Part shown: positions 10,915 through 20,797 of the stretch, piece after piece | Layout: each line of letters opens with the position of its first letter | Position numbering within the stretch: the stretch's first letter is position 1 | Assembly: GCF_003612015.1 (NCBI RefSeq) | Contig: NZ_RARB01000007.1 | Span: 162,721 to 226,720, forward strand | Reading direction: 5' to 3' | Length of the DNA stretch: 64,000 bases | Source: Pantoea piersonii | Lineage (GTDB): Bacteria > Pseudomonadota > Gammaproteobacteria > Enterobacterales > Enterobacteriaceae | The notes under the pieces: model-generated | The model's input: the letters and a program-made list of their open reading frames with translations, nothing else | Databases searched by the model: none | What the model was told of the DNA's origin: nothing | Translations under genes and position numbers: made by a program

Positions 10915-12534
10915 TTACAGCACCGGACCTGCTTTAACCAGCGCGGCGCCCGCCGCGTTATCGGTATATTTCTCGAAGTTAGTGATAAAGCGCTGCGCCA
11001 GATCGCGCGCCGCTTCCAGCCACTTCTCGTCACTCTCCCAGCTGCTACGCGGATCGAGCGTCGCGGCGTCGAGCTGACCCAGCGCTTTCGGCACCTGCAG
11101 GTTGAACACCGGCAGCGTCTCGGTTTCGGCATCATCCAGCTCGCCAGCCAAAATCGCGTTGATAATGGCGCGCGTATCCTTCAGCGAAATACGTTTGCCG
11201 CTGCCGTTCCAGCCGGTATTGACCAGATAAGCCTGCGCGCCTGCCGCCTGCATGCGCTTCACCAGCACTTCCGCATACTGGGTTGGGTGGAGCGTCAGGA
11301 ACGCCGCGCCGAAACAGGCGGAGAAGGTAGGCGTCGGCGCGGTGACGCCGCGCTCGGTGCCAGCCAGCTTGGCGGTGAAGCCGGAAAGGAAGTGGTACTG
11401 CGTCTGCTCAGGAGTCAGGCGCGACACCGGCGGCAATACGCCGAAGGCGTCGGCGGTCAGGAAGATCACTTTCTTCGCGTGGCCCGCTTTCGAGACCGGA
11501 CGCACGATATTGTCGATATGGTCGATAGGATAGGAGACGCGGGTGTTTTCCGTTTTGCTGTCGTCGTCATAATCGACGCTGCCATCTTCGCGCACCACGA
11601 CGTTCTCCAGCAGCGCATTACGACGGATGGCGCGGTAGATTTCCGGCTCGGCCTGTTCGGAAAGCTTGATGGTCTTGGCGTAGCAGCCGCCTTCGAAGTT
11701 GAACACGCCGTCGTCATCCCAGCCATGCTCGTCGTCGCCGATCAGCTGACGTTCCGGATCGGTGGAGAGGGTGGTTTTGCCGGTGCCGGAGAGGCCGAAG
11801 AACACCGCCACGTCGCCCGCTTTGCCGACGTTAGCCGAGCAGTGCATAGAGGCGATGCCGCGCAGCGGCAGCAGGTAGTTCATCACCGCAAACAGCCCTT
11901 TCTTCATCTCGCCGCCGTACCAGGTGCCGCCGATCAGCTGCATCCCTTCGGTAAGGTTGAACGCCACGAAGTTTTCTGAGTGCAGCCCCTGCGCCTGCCA
12001 GTTGGGGTTAGTGCATTTCGCTCCGTTCAGCACCACGAAATCGGGTTTAAAGTCCGCCAGTTCGCTTTCGCTCGGCTGAATAAACATGTTTTTGACGAAG
12101 TGCGCCTGCCAGGCCACTTCGGTCACGAAGCGCACGCTGAGGCGCGAATCGGGGTTGGCACCGCAGAAGGCGTCGATAACGAACAGACGTTTACCGGAGA
12201 GCTGTTCGGTTACGCAGGCTTTCAGCTGCTGCCAGGTTTCCTGCGACAGCGGCTGGTTGTCGTTTTTGCCTGTTCCTTGATCGTTCCACCACAGCGTGTC
12301 GCGGGTGGTGTCATCACGGACGATATATTTATCCTTTGGCGAGCGGCCGGTAAAAATGCCGGTATCGACCGCCACTGCGCCGCTTTGCGTCAGGGTGCCG
12401 CGCGCATAACCTTCCAGCTCGGGACGGAGTTCTTCGGTAAACAGCGTATCGAAATCGGGGTTGTGGACCACTTCGGTGGTGCCCTCGATGCCCAAAGCGG
12501 CAAGATCTTGCGAGGTCAGGCCGGTAACGCGCAT
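10915..12534 (-). CDS. pckA: Phosphoenolpyruvate carboxykinase (ATP)
   Basis: PckA converts oxaloacetate and ATP to phosphoenolpyruvate, CO2 and ADP, the committed gluconeogenic step. The 539-residue protein shows the kinase-1a P-loop [11 protein letters not shown], the metal/kinase-2 region with [22 protein letters not shown], and [10 protein letters not shown] near the N-terminus. The start at 12534 ([18 protein letters not shown]) gives the normal family N-terminus; a longer frame to 12624 adds non-family residues. It is convergent with ompR-envZ, as in E. coli. Confidence 0.98.
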   Translation of the reverse strand: MRVTGLTSQDLAALGIEGTTEVVHNPDFDTLFTEELRPELEGYARGTLTQSGAVAVDTGIFTGRSPKDKYIVRDDTTRDTLWWNDQGTGKNDNQPLSQETWQQLKACVTEQLSGKRLFVIDAFCGANPDSRLSVRFVTEVAWQAHFVKNMFIQPSESELADFKPDFVVLNGAKCTNPNWQAQGLHSENFVAFNLTEGMQLIGGTWYGGEMKKGLFAVMNYLLPLRGIASMHCSANVGKAGDVAVFFGLSGTGKTTLSTDPERQLIGDDEHGWDDDGVFNFEGGCYAKTIKLSEQAEPEIYRAIRRNALLENVVVREDGSVDYDDDSKTENTRVSYPIDHIDNIVRPVSKAGHAKKVIFLTADAFGVLPPVSRLTPEQTQYHFLSGFTAKLAGTERGVTAPTPTFSACFGAAFLTLHPTQYAEVLVKRMQAAGAQAYLVNTGWNGSGKRISLKDTRAIINAILAGELDDAETETLPVFNLQVPKALGQLDAATLDPRSSWESDEKWLEAARDLAQRFITNFEKYTDNAAGAALVKAGPVL

Positions 12535-12783
12535 GTGACTGCTCCTTAAATCGTTTTGGTACTGCACAGGCGAATAATTATTGGTGTCGCGCCATCCTCT
12601 CCGCGTATTGCTGGGCGGATGCACGATCGCGCGCAGTGTACTCTTCTGAGCCTGTGGGAAAAGCGTTGTCCATCAGAAATGCGAACCAGGGCGCGTTAAG
12701 CAGCAAAAACAACCGCTTTTGAAAGTAAAGTTAGCGTGAAAAGCTTATTTTACTTTGTAAATTAAGGGGATATAGCGGGGAGG

Positions 12784-12805
12784 AAAAAGGGCGGCAAAGC
12801 CGCCC
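12784..12805 (-). terminator. Intrinsic terminator after hslO
   Basis: On the minus strand GGGCGGC-(3 nt)-GCCGCCC (12789-12795/12799-12805) is followed directly by UUUUU (the A-run at 12784-12788). It lies 9 bp past the hslO stop, a textbook rho-independent terminator. Confidence 0.9.
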
Positions 12806-12814
12806 AGGGATAAA

Positions 12815-13687
12815 TCAGTGGATGCTGTCGCTGTTTTCGCCTTCCGCGCCGCCTTTGCGGATCGCCGCGATATCGACCGCGTCGTAGACGTAGTGCGTGC
12901 CGCAGTAGTCGCAGTGCATATCGACCTGACCATCCTCTTCGATAATCTCGTCAACTTCATGCTGAGGCAGGGTTTTCAGCACTTCGCCGCAGCGCTCGCG
13001 CGAACAGGTGCACTTAAAGCTCACCGGCTGCGGATCGAAAACGGTCGCCTCTTCCTGATGATAGAGGCGCCACAGGACGTCGGTCGCCGGCAGATCGATC
13101 AGCTCTTCGCTCTTCACGGTTTCGGTCAGCGTCGCCAGGTGGTTGAAGTCTTCGGTCTGGGTATCCTGCGCCGGCAGGACCTGCAGCAGAATGCCCGCCG
13201 CCCCTTTTTCATTAGTACGAATAAACAGGCGGGTCGGCAGCTGCTCAGAACGCATGAAATAGTCTTCCAGGCAGGCGGCCAGCGTATCCCCTTCCAGGCC
13301 GACGACGCCCTGATAACGCTCGCCTTTCTCAGGCGAAATGGTGATCGCCAGATAACCGGTACCGACCATGCTTTTCAGGGTGCTGTCTGCCGGGATATCG
13401 CCCTTCACGCGCGCGACGCCGCGCAGTTCCTGGCGATTATTGCCGTTGATGACCGCCAGCGACAGCGGACCATCGCCCTGCAGCTGCACCGTGATGTCGC
13501 CGTCGAATTTCAGCGTGGCGGTCAACAGGCTGGTCGCTACCAGCAGTTCGCCCAGCAGCGTCTGCACCGGTGCCGGATAGTCATGGTTTTTGATGATTTC
13601 CTGCCAGGTGTGGCTGACATTCACCAGCTCGCCGCGCACGGCCACATTCTCAAACAGGTAACGATGCAGTTGATCTTGTACAGACAT
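12815..13687 (-). CDS. hslO: Redox-regulated chaperone Hsp33
   Basis: Hsp33 is a cytoplasmic holdase switched on by oxidation plus unfolding. The 290-residue protein has the conserved N-terminal core and the C-terminal zinc switch with CxC (Cys226/Cys228, KCTCSRERC) and CxxC (Cys259/Cys262, HCDYC), whose four thiols bind zinc in the reduced inactive state. It lies 19 bp downstream of hslR on the same strand and ends in an intrinsic terminator, so it is the last gene of the igaA/yrfG-hslR-hslO run. In E. coli this group is heat-shock regulated. Confidence 0.98.
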   Translation of the reverse strand: MSVQDQLHRYLFENVAVRGELVNVSHTWQEIIKNHDYPAPVQTLLGELLVATSLLTATLKFDGDITVQLQGDGPLSLAVINGNNRQELRGVARVKGDIPADSTLKSMVGTGYLAITISPEKGERYQGVVGLEGDTLAACLEDYFMRSEQLPTRLFIRTNEKGAAGILLQVLPAQDTQTEDFNHLATLTETVKSEELIDLPATDVLWRLYHQEEATVFDPQPVSFKCTCSRERCGEVLKTLPQHEVDEIIEEDGQVDMHCDYCGTHYVYDAVDIAAIRKGGAEGENSDSIH

Positions 13688-13706
13688 AAATTTTCTCTCG
13701 TTGGGG

Positions 13707-14114
13707 CTAAGCCTGGTCGTCGCCCGTTAATTTAAATTTCATCAAATCGCGGCGCTCTTTTTTATCGGGGCGGCGATCGGGATGCGGCATGGTGAGCGCG
13801 TTCATCTTGCGCGCCAGCGCCACCTTTTCCCGTTTCTCAATGCTGGCTGCGGTTTCGCTGTAGAGCTGCTGTGCCACTTCCGCCGGACCGCGCTTGTCGC
13901 TCAGCGCGGTGACGATCACGGTGCGCTCGTCGTTGCCCTGGCGCAGCGTCAGCTCCGCTTCCAGCTCAACCAGCTTGCTCGGCTTGCTGCGCTGACCGTT
14001 ATAGTGGACTTTGCCGCCTTCGATCATCTCGCGTGCCAGCGAGCGCGTTTTGTAGAAGCGCGCCGCCCAGAGCCATTTGTCGAGGCGCACGCCTTCGCTG
14101 CTTTTCTCTTTCAT
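13707..14114 (-). CDS. hslR: Heat-shock ribosome-associated protein Hsp15
   Basis: Hsp15 binds free 50S subunits carrying a nascent chain and helps rescue stalled peptidyl-tRNA. The 135-residue protein begins with an S4 RNA-binding domain ([33 protein letters not shown] region) and ends in a Lys/Arg-rich helical tail ([15 protein letters not shown]). Length is near the E. coli protein (133). It is packed between yrfG (12 bp upstream) and hslO, pointing to one transcript. Confidence 0.97.
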   Translation of the reverse strand: MKEKSSEGVRLDKWLWAARFYKTRSLAREMIEGGKVHYNGQRSKPSKLVELEAELTLRQGNDERTVIVTALSDKRGPAEVAQQLYSETAASIEKREKVALARKMNALTMPHPDRRPDKKERRDLMKFKLTGDDQA

Positions 14115-14126
14115 TGCTGCTCCCGT

Positions 14127-14789
14127 TTACGCCAGCGCGCTGCACAGGGTGCGATAATCGCGGACCGCCGCGTGACGCTGGAAGACCTGATCGGGACGCC
14201 CGGAGTCGGGGTTGCTGACGCCTAAACACCAGCCGATGCCCCAGCTTTTCGCCGCGTCGAGAATGGTCTCGTTGTCATCAATAAACAGCGTTCGCGGACG
14301 ATCAAATCCGGTATGCTGCTCCACCGCCTGCCACAAGCGCGGGTCCTCTTTCGGATACCCAAAGGTATGGGTGGAAAGTAATAAATCAAGGTGCGGCGCA
14401 AGGCCGGTCTGCGCCAGTTTGATATCCAGATTGTACGGATGGGCGTTGGTCAGCAGAATGGTGCGTTTTCCTGCCCGACGTAGCGCCTGCAAAAACGGCA
14501 CGGTATCTTCCCGCATCGTCGCCAGGCTACGTTTGGCAAACGTCATGGCGCGAATATCCAGCGCCAGCTCTGCTGCCCAGTAGTCCAGACAATACCAGTT
14601 TAGCGTATGCGCCACCGCCTGGTACTTTCCGGCGATCAGCGACTCCGCTTCCGCAAGTGTAATGCCGCGCGTTTCGCTCAGGGTTAGCGGCACATGCTCC
14701 AGCCAAAAATGACGGTCAAACGCCAGGTCCAGCAGCGTGCCGTCCATATCCAGCAGTACGGTATCGATTTGCGCCCAGTTCAGCGTCAT
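14127..14789 (-). CDS. yrfG: GMP/IMP nucleotidase YrfG (HAD family)
   Basis: A 220-residue HAD-superfamily phosphatase. Motif I DMDGTLLDL carries the nucleophile Asp14, motif II is LLTNAHP, and motif III/IV is the FIDDNETILDAAKSWG segment. E. coli YrfG dephosphorylates GMP and IMP in vitro; the substrate here is taken from that relation. It lies directly upstream of hslR and 106 bp downstream of igaA on the same strand. Confidence 0.94.
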   Translation of the reverse strand: MTLNWAQIDTVLLDMDGTLLDLAFDRHFWLEHVPLTLSETRGITLAEAESLIAGKYQAVAHTLNWYCLDYWAAELALDIRAMTFAKRSLATMREDTVPFLQALRRAGKRTILLTNAHPYNLDIKLAQTGLAPHLDLLLSTHTFGYPKEDPRLWQAVEQHTGFDRPRTLFIDDNETILDAAKSWGIGWCLGVSNPDSGRPDQVFQRHAAVRDYRTLCSALA

Positions 14790-14895
14790 CAGGCAGGTTC
14801 TCCGGTCAAAAGAGGGCGACAGGGTAGCACAGAATGGGGCGGGAGAGGGCAGGGCGGCGCGGGGATAGCCGCAGCGCCGCTCGGGTTCTGATGCG

Positions 14896-17031
14896 TCAGA
14901 ACATCGAGCGCACGCTCTGCATGGTCGTGAGATTGTGATTAAAGCACTTGTCGTAATATTGCTGGATATTCGCCATGCGCTGACGGTTGCGGTGGATGCG
15001 GCGCAGAGAGAGCAGCGCGTTAATCACCGCGCAGGCCAGCAATACCACCAGCAGCAGCGTTGTGCCGAGATAGCGCCACATCGCCATCGCATCCGGTTCG
15101 TTGTGCAGCGCGATATGACGCGTGCCGTTGGCGTCTACCGACAGGCTGGTGATAATGCCGCTGGCGCTGAATGAAGTATGCAGCAGCATGCCGGAGAGAC
15201 GCTGCAGCTCGCGCCACTGCGACGGCGCGTCCAGATCGAACAGCGACACCGTAGGCTGCGGCTGATTAACCAGCTGGCGGCCCTCGTCGCTGACGATCAG
15301 GAATCCGCCCGGCGGCGGGCTGTTAAGGTTTTCGGCGGCGCGGCGCGTCTCGCGGAAAAAGAAGCTGGAGGTGGCGGTATTAACCAGGTTTTCCAGCGCT
15401 TCGGCGCTCACCGGGCGCAGCAGCACGTTCATGCCGTTCAGCTGGCCGGAGTCGGCGCGACGCACCAGCGTATCCCAGTCTTTGGCGTTGCCGAGATTCA
15501 CCAGCGCGTTCTTCAGCCGCACGCAATCCTGCTGTTGGCTACAGAGATCCTGCGTTTTCAGCACCAGGTCGGCAAAGTCGTCCAGCAGGATCATGCCCGA
15601 CTTTTGAATCGCCGACGCGAGCTGCGGGTTGAGTTTGGGATCGGTGTTAGTTTCCGGATGAAGCTGCCGCGTGGTGGCATCCAGCAGCGCCGAGGCTTTA
15701 TCGATAATGTCGGACTGGGGCTGCGGCAACGGAGAGGCGTTGTTCCAGTAGACCGCCGAACAGTCAAACGGCATATAAGCGTAGCTGCGGTTACTCTGAT
15801 AGTTATCGGGGACGGAACACATGCCGGTGCCGTTAACTTTTAAAATATCGCCAACGTGCAGCGACTGCGCCGCCAGCTTATCTACGTTGTTCACTTCCAG
15901 GCTCTCCGTGCCCTTTATCCAGGCCAGGCTGAGTTTGATCGGCATACTGAGCGGGATCCAGCTCACCAGCAGCGCCATTACCAGCAACGAGCCGCAGGCC
16001 AGCACTACGTTTTTGCGCCAGCGCTGGATAGGGAAGTTACGTACTTCGTCCTGAAGCGATAAAAAGCGGCCCTGACGCACCACATGGCGGTTCAGGTAGA
16101 TTTCGACATCCGTTGTCTGCCCCAGATCGTGGGCGACATAGGGCAGCCAGTGCGGCGGGTAGGCGAGATCGATAATGCCCAGCGTGATGTTGCTCTGCTC
16201 CTGATTCGACTCGCCGAACAGGCCCCAGCGTTTGGGCGCGCCGCGCAGACAGTGAATATCGCGCATGCGCTTCTGGGCGGGAATATGGAACAGCGACCAG
16301 ACACTGGCGCCGATCATGGCGCATCCCAGCAGCACCAGCCAGCCCATCAGAGCCGCGGGCACCAGCAGGCTGATGAAAAAGAGTAAAAAGGCGAAGGTAA
16401 TAGTCACCGCTTCGCGCGTGCCGTCCGGGCGCGTCAGCTGATACTCTTCCAGCGTCTCTTTGCGCACCTGCAGCAGCTCGACGTTTTCACTCTCTTCTTT
16501 GCGTATGGAGGCGTTGGTCGAGCCTGGACGCACCAGCGCCGGCAGCGACGGCTGATCGCTGCCATAATTTACCAGCGAGTGGCCGTTAAGCGAGATCACC
16601 AGCGGAATCGTCTGGGTGCGGATCAGCTCAACGTAGTTCTCATCGGTAATATATTGTTCCCAGTGTGGCGGCAGATGCACTTCCACTTCGTCAAGATAGT
16701 AGCGCCACTTGTGCGGGTCGTCGGTTGAGAGGCCATAGCGAGTGATGGCGCGCGTAACGGGGTAGACGTTGTTGCTCTGGGCGGTAAGCGTCAGGTTGTC
16801 GAAAAGAGGATGTTTTTCACCGGGTACAGCGGGACGCGACTGCTTCGCAAGCGAGGCGACGTATTTTTCGACCGCACGACGTTCATCGTCGGTGAGTTTG
16901 CGGCAGGGCGGACTGATAAATGGCAGTGGTTTCGCCAACGGCGGACGATGCCGCATAGCGTACCAAAAGCCGATACCTGCCAAACCTGAGCAGACCAGCA
17001 CTATGACCAGGACAAAAAGGATTGTGCTCAT
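14896..17031 (-). CDS. igaA: Intracellular growth attenuator IgaA, inner-membrane inhibitor of Rcs
   Basis: IgaA (YrfF/UmoB) is an essential inner-membrane protein that holds the Rcs phosphorelay off by contacting RcsD; envelope stress relieves this through RcsF. The 711-residue length equals the E. coli/Salmonella protein. Hydrophobic segments lie at the N-terminus (TILFVLVIVLVCSGLAGIGF), around residues 210-250 (paired), near 345-365 and close to the C-terminus (YLGTTLLLVVLLACAVINAL). Cytoplasmic and periplasmic domains lie between. Divergent from nudE across a 392-bp gap. Confidence 0.96.
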   Translation of the reverse strand: MSTILFVLVIVLVCSGLAGIGFWYAMRHRPPLAKPLPFISPPCRKLTDDERRAVEKYVASLAKQSRPAVPGEKHPLFDNLTLTAQSNNVYPVTRAITRYGLSTDDPHKWRYYLDEVEVHLPPHWEQYITDENYVELIRTQTIPLVISLNGHSLVNYGSDQPSLPALVRPGSTNASIRKEESENVELLQVRKETLEEYQLTRPDGTREAVTITFAFLLFFISLLVPAALMGWLVLLGCAMIGASVWSLFHIPAQKRMRDIHCLRGAPKRWGLFGESNQEQSNITLGIIDLAYPPHWLPYVAHDLGQTTDVEIYLNRHVVRQGRFLSLQDEVRNFPIQRWRKNVVLACGSLLVMALLVSWIPLSMPIKLSLAWIKGTESLEVNNVDKLAAQSLHVGDILKVNGTGMCSVPDNYQSNRSYAYMPFDCSAVYWNNASPLPQPQSDIIDKASALLDATTRQLHPETNTDPKLNPQLASAIQKSGMILLDDFADLVLKTQDLCSQQQDCVRLKNALVNLGNAKDWDTLVRRADSGQLNGMNVLLRPVSAEALENLVNTATSSFFFRETRRAAENLNSPPPGGFLIVSDEGRQLVNQPQPTVSLFDLDAPSQWRELQRLSGMLLHTSFSASGIITSLSVDANGTRHIALHNEPDAMAMWRYLGTTLLLVVLLACAVINALLSLRRIHRNRQRMANIQQYYDKCFNHNLTTMQSVRSMF

Positions 17032-17423
17032 GGGTTGCTCAATTCAGCCAAAATCCTGCCTTCACGTTGGACTAATGCTCCCAGATAGAACTGTTATTTA
17101 AGACAATTTTGGCGGGAATAAACTATTCTGACAAGCTAAATGCCAGAGGAAATAACGCGCAAAATCATTAAATTAGAAGTTAATGCAGCATGCCTTGTCC
17201 GAATGTTAACCGTCAGAACCTGAATTAAACATCGGTCTTTTCTGAATTTTACCCTCTGACGTTGACTTATTGCAAAAGCGTTAACTGGCGCAACAACGCC
17301 CGTGAGCCCCTGATACGGCGCAGCGTCGGGCTGAGTGGCTAAACTCGCTGTCGCACAATCGCCTGTGGTCAGGTAAGCTAATTTTTTCCCGGCATCGCAC
17401 GGCGTTGAAAGTCTGAGGCTGAT
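17032..17423. promoter_or_regulatory. Divergent promoter region between igaA and nudE
   Basis: 392 bp with no credible gene. It separates divergent igaA and nudE and must hold both promoters. The igaA-proximal half (about 17100-17280) is AT-rich with several GTTAAC/TTAAC-containing words. No clear hairpin, repeat or known operator was recognised. Confidence 0.45.
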
Positions 17424-17990
17424 ATGAAGAATCCGTTAAAAAAACCCGACATTCTCAATGTGGAAACCGTGGCGCGTTCGCGGCTCTTCACCGTTGAGTC
17501 GGTCGATCTCGCTTTTAGCAACGGCGCGCGACGCGTGTATGAGCGAATGAAACCGTCCGAGCGCGAGGCGGTAATGATTGTCCCGATTATCGACGACCAG
17601 GTCGTGCTGATTCAGGAGTACGCGGTTGGACTGGAAACCTATGAGCTGGGTTTTCCCAAAGGATTGATCGATCCGGGCGAAACGGTGTTCGAAGCGGCCA
17701 ACCGCGAGCTGAAAGAGGAAGTGGGCTTCGGCGCGGAGAAGCTGGAGTTTCTCAGCAAGCTGACGATGGCACCCTCTTACTTCTCCAGCAAGATGAATAT
17801 CGTCGTGGCGGAAGGGCTCTATCCTGAACGGCTGGAGGGCGATGAGCCTGAGCCGCTGATTGAGCATCGCTGGCCGCTGGATAACCTGCTGGCGCTGCTG
17901 CAGGAGCCCGATTTCCGCGAGGCACGCAACGTCAGCGCGCTGTTCCTGGTGCGGGAATGGCTGGTGCGGCAGGGAAGGCTGCGCTACTAA
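17424..17990 (+). CDS. nudE: ADP compounds hydrolase NudE
   Basis: NudE is a Nudix hydrolase active on ADP-ribose, NADH and diadenosine polyphosphates. The 188-residue protein holds a complete Nudix box, GLIDPGETVFEAANRELKEEVGF, satisfying Gx5Ex7REUxEExGU. It is monocistronic: promoter region upstream, strong bidirectional terminator downstream before mrcA. Length is close to E. coli NudE (186). Confidence 0.97.
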   Translation: MKNPLKKPDILNVETVARSRLFTVESVDLAFSNGARRVYERMKPSEREAVMIVPIIDDQVVLIQEYAVGLETYELGFPKGLIDPGETVFEAANRELKEEVGFGAEKLEFLSKLTMAPSYFSSKMNIVVAEGLYPERLEGDEPEPLIEHRWPLDNLLALLQEPDFREARNVSALFLVREWLVRQGRLRY

Positions 17991-18083
17991 CGGTCAGGGT
18001 AGCGACTGAATAAGAAGACCGGCTTTTTTAGCCTTACAGAGAGCTGATAACGCTCACCCGCGCTGGCACACTGGCAGTAAACA

Positions 18084-18113
18084 AAAAAGGCCGACATCAC
18101 TGTCGGCCTTTTT
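18084..18113. terminator. Bidirectional intrinsic terminator, nudE/mrcA
   Basis: A 13-bp perfect stem (18084-18096 AAAAAGGCCGACA / 18101-18113 TGTCGGCCTTTTT) with a 4-nt loop gives a U-tract on both strands. It lies between convergent nudE and mrcA and should terminate both. Confidence 0.93.
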
Positions 18114-18130
18114 GCTGGGTTCACCCCTGT

Positions 18131-20680
18131 TTAGAACAGTTCGTGGCTCTCACCGTTATCCATAATGGTGGTGCCGACGTCATGCACTGAATATTCCGTT
18201 GGCTGGGTGCCGTTGATGAAATATTCCTGACGCGTATTGCCGCCGCCGTTAGCCAGCTTACCGGTGCTGCGGTCGATAGTGACCGTAACAATGCCGTCCG
18301 GCGGCGTCAGAGGCTGCTCCGGCACGCCGTCCAGCGCGCTCTTCATATAATCATCCCACGCGGGCTGCGCGCTTTTCGCGCCGCCTTCGTAACCGGAAAT
18401 CTGGTTCGGAATCGCGCCTGAGAGCGTGCTGCGGCCTAAGTCGCGGCGCGCATCGTCAAAGCCAATCCATACCGAGGTCACTACGCCAGGGCCGTAACCC
18501 GAGAACCAGGCATCCTTCGAGCTGTTGGTGGTACCCGTTTTACCGCCAATATCGTTGCGTTTCAGGTCGCGCGACGCGCGCCAGCCGGTGCCCATCCAGC
18601 CCGGTTCGCCAAAGATATTGGAGTTAAGCGCGCTTTTGATCAGGAACGACAGCGGCGTGTTGATCACATGCGGCGCATACTGCTGTTCGCCCGGCTGCGA
18701 CTGAGCGGGAACCTGCTCCAGCGCGGGCTGCGGCGCAGTCTGGTTCTGGCTTTGATCGGACGTCGCAACGTTCTCGACGCTCTCTTCGTTAAGCGCCAGC
18801 GCTTTACGCGTTTCGCCGTAAATCACCGGTAAATTGCACTGCGGGCAGGCGATGCGCGGTTTCGCTTCGAAAACCGTTCCGCCTTGCTCGTTCTCAATCT
18901 TGCTGATGAAGTAAGGATCGACCAGGAAGCCGCCGTTCGCCATTACCGAGTAGCCGCGAACCACCTGCATCGGCGTAAAAGAAGCCGCGCCCAGCGCCAG
19001 CGATTCGGTATGAACGATATTCTGCGCCGGGAAGCCGAAGCGCTGCAGATATTCCGCCGCGTAATCGACACCCATCGCGCGCATGGCGCGCACCATCACA
19101 ACGTTTTTCGACTGACCTAACCCCTGACGCAGACGAATCGGGCCATCATAGGTGGGCGGCGAGTTTTTCGGTCGCCAGTCGGCACCCGCGCCGGCATCCC
19201 AGCGCGAAATCGGTACGTCGTTCAGAATGGAAGCGAGCGTCAGGCCGCGGTCCATCGCTGCGGTATAGAGGAACGGCTTGATATTGGAGCCGACCTGACG
19301 CAGCGCCTGGGTGGCGCGGTTGAACATGCTTTGATTGAAGTCGAATCCGCCGACCAGCGCGCGTACCGCGCCGGTTTGCGGATCGAGCGACACCAGCGCG
19401 GAGTTGACGTCCGGCACCTGCGCCAGCCACCAGTTGTTATCGACTTTACGCACCCAAATCTGCTGGCCCGGCTGTACGACCTGGGTCACGCTCCGCGGCG
19501 TCGGACCTTGTACGGTATCGGACTTGAACGCGCGCGCCCAGCGCACGCCAGCAAGGCCCAGCGAGACGCTGGTGCCATCTTTCAGCATCGCGGTCGCTTC
19601 GTCGCTGCTGGCCTGTGTTACCACGGCAGGCAACAGCGGGCCGTAAACCGGCAGCGGCTTCAGCGCTTTCAGGATCTGCTCCTGGCTCCAGGCGGGTTCG
19701 CCTACTTTCCAGAACACGCTGGTCGGCCCACGGTAGCCGTGACGCATATCATAGGCCAGCACGTTATTGCGCACCGCCTCCTGCGCCGCCTGCTGCAGGC
19801 GACGGGTCACAGTGGTATAGACCTTATAACCGTCGTTGTAAGCGCCGTCGCCGTAGCGTTTCACCATCTCCTGACGCACCATCTCGCTCAGATAGGGCGA
19901 AGAAAAGGCGATTTCCGGTCCGTGATAGCTCGCTTCAAGCGGCGTATTGCGCGCTTCATCGTACTGCTGCTGGGTGATATAGCGCTGATCCAGCATACGC
20001 GAGAGCACCACATTGCGACGCGCCAGCGCGCGGCTGTGGGAGTAGAGCGGGTTAAAGGTCGAAGGCGCCTTCGGCAGGCCCGCAATCATCGCCATTTCGC
20101 TCAGCGAAAGCTGGTCCACCGGTTTGCCGAAATAGACCTGCGCAGCAGCGCCGACGCCATAGGCGCGGTAGCCGAGGTAGATCTTGTTCAGATAGAGCTC
20201 AAGGATCTCATCTTTATTCAGCAGCTGCTCAATGCGGATGGCGAGAAACGCCTCCTTGATTTTACGCATCAGCGTGCGTTCCGGGCTGAGGAAGAAGTTA
20301 CGCGCCAGCTGCTGCGTAATGGTGCTCGCGCCCTGCGACGCGTGGCCGGACATCAGCGCGATGCTGGCCGCACGGAAAATACCGACCGGATCTACGCCGT
20401 GATGCTCATAGAAACGGCTGTCTTCCGTTGCGATAAACGCTTTGATCAGCTCTGGCGGCATCTGCTGCAGCGTCAGCGGAATACGGCGTTTTTCTCCGTA
20501 CTGGGCGATCAGCTCGCCATCCGCGCTGTACACCTGCATGGGCGTCTGCAGGCGCACATCTTTCAGCGTGTTAACGTCGGGCAGCTGCGGCTCTATATAT
20601 TTGTACAGACCATAAATCGAGCCAGCTCCCAGCAAGATGCAACACACTGCAAGGATTAATAAATACTTTACGAACTTCAC
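18131..20680 (-). CDS. mrcA: Penicillin-binding protein 1A (bifunctional peptidoglycan synthase)
   Basis: PBP1a polymerises glycan strands and cross-links peptides at the inner membrane during sidewall growth. The 849-residue protein has a short cytoplasmic N-terminus and one TM helix (about residues 6-27). The GT51 glycosyltransferase domain has catalytic Glu86 in ATEDSRFYEHHGVD and motif GASTITQQLARN. An OB-like insertion follows, then the transpeptidase domain with the SxxK serine in GSNIKPFLY and KTGTTN. A Gln/Pro-rich insertion (SDQSQNQTAPQPALEQVPAQ) lies in the transpeptidase region, as in enteric homologues. Divergent from hofM, as in E. coli. Confidence 0.98.
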   Translation of the reverse strand: MKFVKYLLILAVCCILLGAGSIYGLYKYIEPQLPDVNTLKDVRLQTPMQVYSADGELIAQYGEKRRIPLTLQQMPPELIKAFIATEDSRFYEHHGVDPVGIFRAASIALMSGHASQGASTITQQLARNFFLSPERTLMRKIKEAFLAIRIEQLLNKDEILELYLNKIYLGYRAYGVGAAAQVYFGKPVDQLSLSEMAMIAGLPKAPSTFNPLYSHSRALARRNVVLSRMLDQRYITQQQYDEARNTPLEASYHGPEIAFSSPYLSEMVRQEMVKRYGDGAYNDGYKVYTTVTRRLQQAAQEAVRNNVLAYDMRHGYRGPTSVFWKVGEPAWSQEQILKALKPLPVYGPLLPAVVTQASSDEATAMLKDGTSVSLGLAGVRWARAFKSDTVQGPTPRSVTQVVQPGQQIWVRKVDNNWWLAQVPDVNSALVSLDPQTGAVRALVGGFDFNQSMFNRATQALRQVGSNIKPFLYTAAMDRGLTLASILNDVPISRWDAGAGADWRPKNSPPTYDGPIRLRQGLGQSKNVVMVRAMRAMGVDYAAEYLQRFGFPAQNIVHTESLALGAASFTPMQVVRGYSVMANGGFLVDPYFISKIENEQGGTVFEAKPRIACPQCNLPVIYGETRKALALNEESVENVATSDQSQNQTAPQPALEQVPAQSQPGEQQYAPHVINTPLSFLIKSALNSNIFGEPGWMGTGWRASRDLKRNDIGGKTGTTNSSKDAWFSGYGPGVVTSVWIGFDDARRDLGRSTLSGAIPNQISGYEGGAKSAQPAWDDYMKSALDGVPEQPLTPPDGIVTVTIDRSTGKLANGGGNTRQEYFINGTQPTEYSVHDVGTTIMDNGESHELF

Positions 20681-20797
20681 CTGGAGTTTCCCATCTGTTG
20701 TCGTTTGAGCAGTTTATAAACAACCGCGCGGTAGTATAAAGGCAAGCCAGACGCTTTGATATGTCCTTTTACCCCTGTAGATAAGGAGATCGCGCGC

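Noticed and set aside
10897..11979. 360-codon rightward frame
   Set aside because: Antisense shadow of pckA caused by high GC third positions; no family features.
19331..20659. 442-codon rightward frame
   Set aside because: Antisense to mrcA; Arg/His/Gln-rich product typical of shadow translation.
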